Of a DNA stretch of 64,000 nucleotides, positions 63,032 to 64,000 are shown piece by piece; positions within the stretch are counted from its first letter, which is position 1; each line of letters starts with the position of its first letter. A model generated the notes under the pieces. That model did no database searches. It worked only from the letters and a program-made list of their open reading frames with translations, and had not been told where the DNA came from. The stretch is from Edolisoma coerulescens. Taxonomy: Eukaryota > Chordata > Aves > Passeriformes > Campephagidae. Position numbers and translations under genes: made by a program. The stretch spans positions 166,661 through 230,660 of the forward strand of contig VWZW01004706.1 of NCBI GenBank assembly GCA_013397115.1, written 5' to 3'.

Positions 63032-64000
63032 CTGAGAAGAGGAAAAAACACACTTTAAATGGAAGGAAGCAAAGACAAAATTGAGCAAAACATTCAGAAA
63101 AGCACTCTGACGTGCAGAGTGGATGCTAATGGATACCATGCTCCCTGGAAATATAGTGCCTCTGAACTGAAGAGTTATTTGTTCTACAGGAAATTAAATG
63201 AAACCAGATACACTATTTGTAACTAACAGGTACATAGGCAAGGCCTTTCAATTCATACTAAATGTGTAATCTGACATCGCTGGTATTTGATTTCCCTGGG
63301 AATCTACTCCACTCTTGCAGAGTGTCACGATGCTGGCACTCCCTCCTGGCTATCACAGTCCCCATTTGCCATGCACAAGGAAGAGCTTGCTTGTACAGCA
63401 GTCTGAGCCTACAAATATGAGAATTATCTGATTCACACTTGAGGGTAAGAACACAATTGCTTCTGGGATCGGAAGAACAAATGGTCTCAATATCTAGAAT
63501 TTATTTTGGTGCTAGAAGCTTAGGCACTATGAGCAAGAGCAATTCCTTTGGTACTTTTCCACATCTTCATGTGAAAACGGAAGTTTCAGAGGCTGTTGTG
63601 AACGACTTGAGGTGGTAGTAGGAGCCCAAAATGACATGGGAGCACGTAAACTCAGTACATTTAGAGCCACAAAGCCACACTGCAGCCCAGGACCAAATAT
63701 ACTGAGGCTAGGAAAAATCTCTAACTGGTAAAAGAGAGTCTTGCAGAGCAGTGTGCTACTATGGTTTTATTAGCCATGGGAAGGAGGGGGATAAATAATT
63801 ATTTGAAGCTCATTCCTAGACGGACTTGCTTGGTAAATTATGCCATGGTGACAAATTCCACAGTACAAATTAATGTTCTTTTCTGCAACCCAGAGAGAGC
63901 TTACCCTGCATGTACCCCAGTGGGATGGGAGAGTTAACAGTTCACTGCAGAGTGGTGATAATTACTGCCTATTGGTTAATGACCAAATTCAGGATTGTCC
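63032..64000 (-). other. FBXO25: FBXO25 intron, continuing past the window edge
   Basis: No further FBXO25 exon is visible here, so the sequence encoding roughly the first 100 residues must lie beyond 64000. No repeat or other gene was recognised. Confidence 0.7.

Overview
The window is vertebrate nuclear DNA, almost certainly avian. Genes are split by long AT-rich introns with GT-AG junctions, there is one short GC-rich CpG island, and every interspersed repeat I can name is a CR1 (chicken repeat 1) LINE fragment. Several CR1 copies are short 5'-truncated 3' ends, typical of bird genomes. No bacterial, organellar or intact viral gene was seen. I cannot fix the species.

Two protein-coding genes were reconstructed exon by exon, and they face each other tail to tail. 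On the + strand is a complete TDRP (testis development-related protein). It has three coding exons at 10940-11047, 32836-32939 and 35187-35532, which splice to one 185-residue frame, preceded by a CpG-island promoter. On the - strand is the 3' part of FBXO25, an F-box subunit of an SCF ubiquitin ligase. Six coding exons between 63031 and 47333 splice to about 262 C-terminal residues ending in the family's usual C-terminus. The N-terminal exons lie beyond the right edge. From memory, human 8p23.3 has the same convergent pair, so this is an ancestral arrangement.

Layout: 1-10.2 kb is intergenic or upstream DNA with no confident gene. 10.3-11.1 kb holds a 36-bp minisatellite and the TDRP CpG island and first exon. 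11.0-32.8 kb is the 21.8-kb TDRP intron 1, carrying four CR1 pieces and a possible in-frame cassette exon at 23300-23359. 32.8-36.8 kb holds TDRP exons 2 and 3 and the 3' UTR. 36.8-46.2 kb is the convergent intergenic spacer, with CR1 fragments and a cluster of perfect inverted repeats near 44.1-44.3 kb. 46.2-64.0 kb is FBXO25, with one antisense-to-window CR1 and an intronic GC-rich island at about 57.1-57.4 kb.

Nothing suggests that the two genes work together biochemically. No new multi-gene system was found. The most useful non-routine observations are the promoter minisatellite, the phase-neutral exon candidate in TDRP intron 1, the nested inverted repeats in the convergent spacer, and the CR1 reverse-transcriptase fragment that lacks its 3' end.
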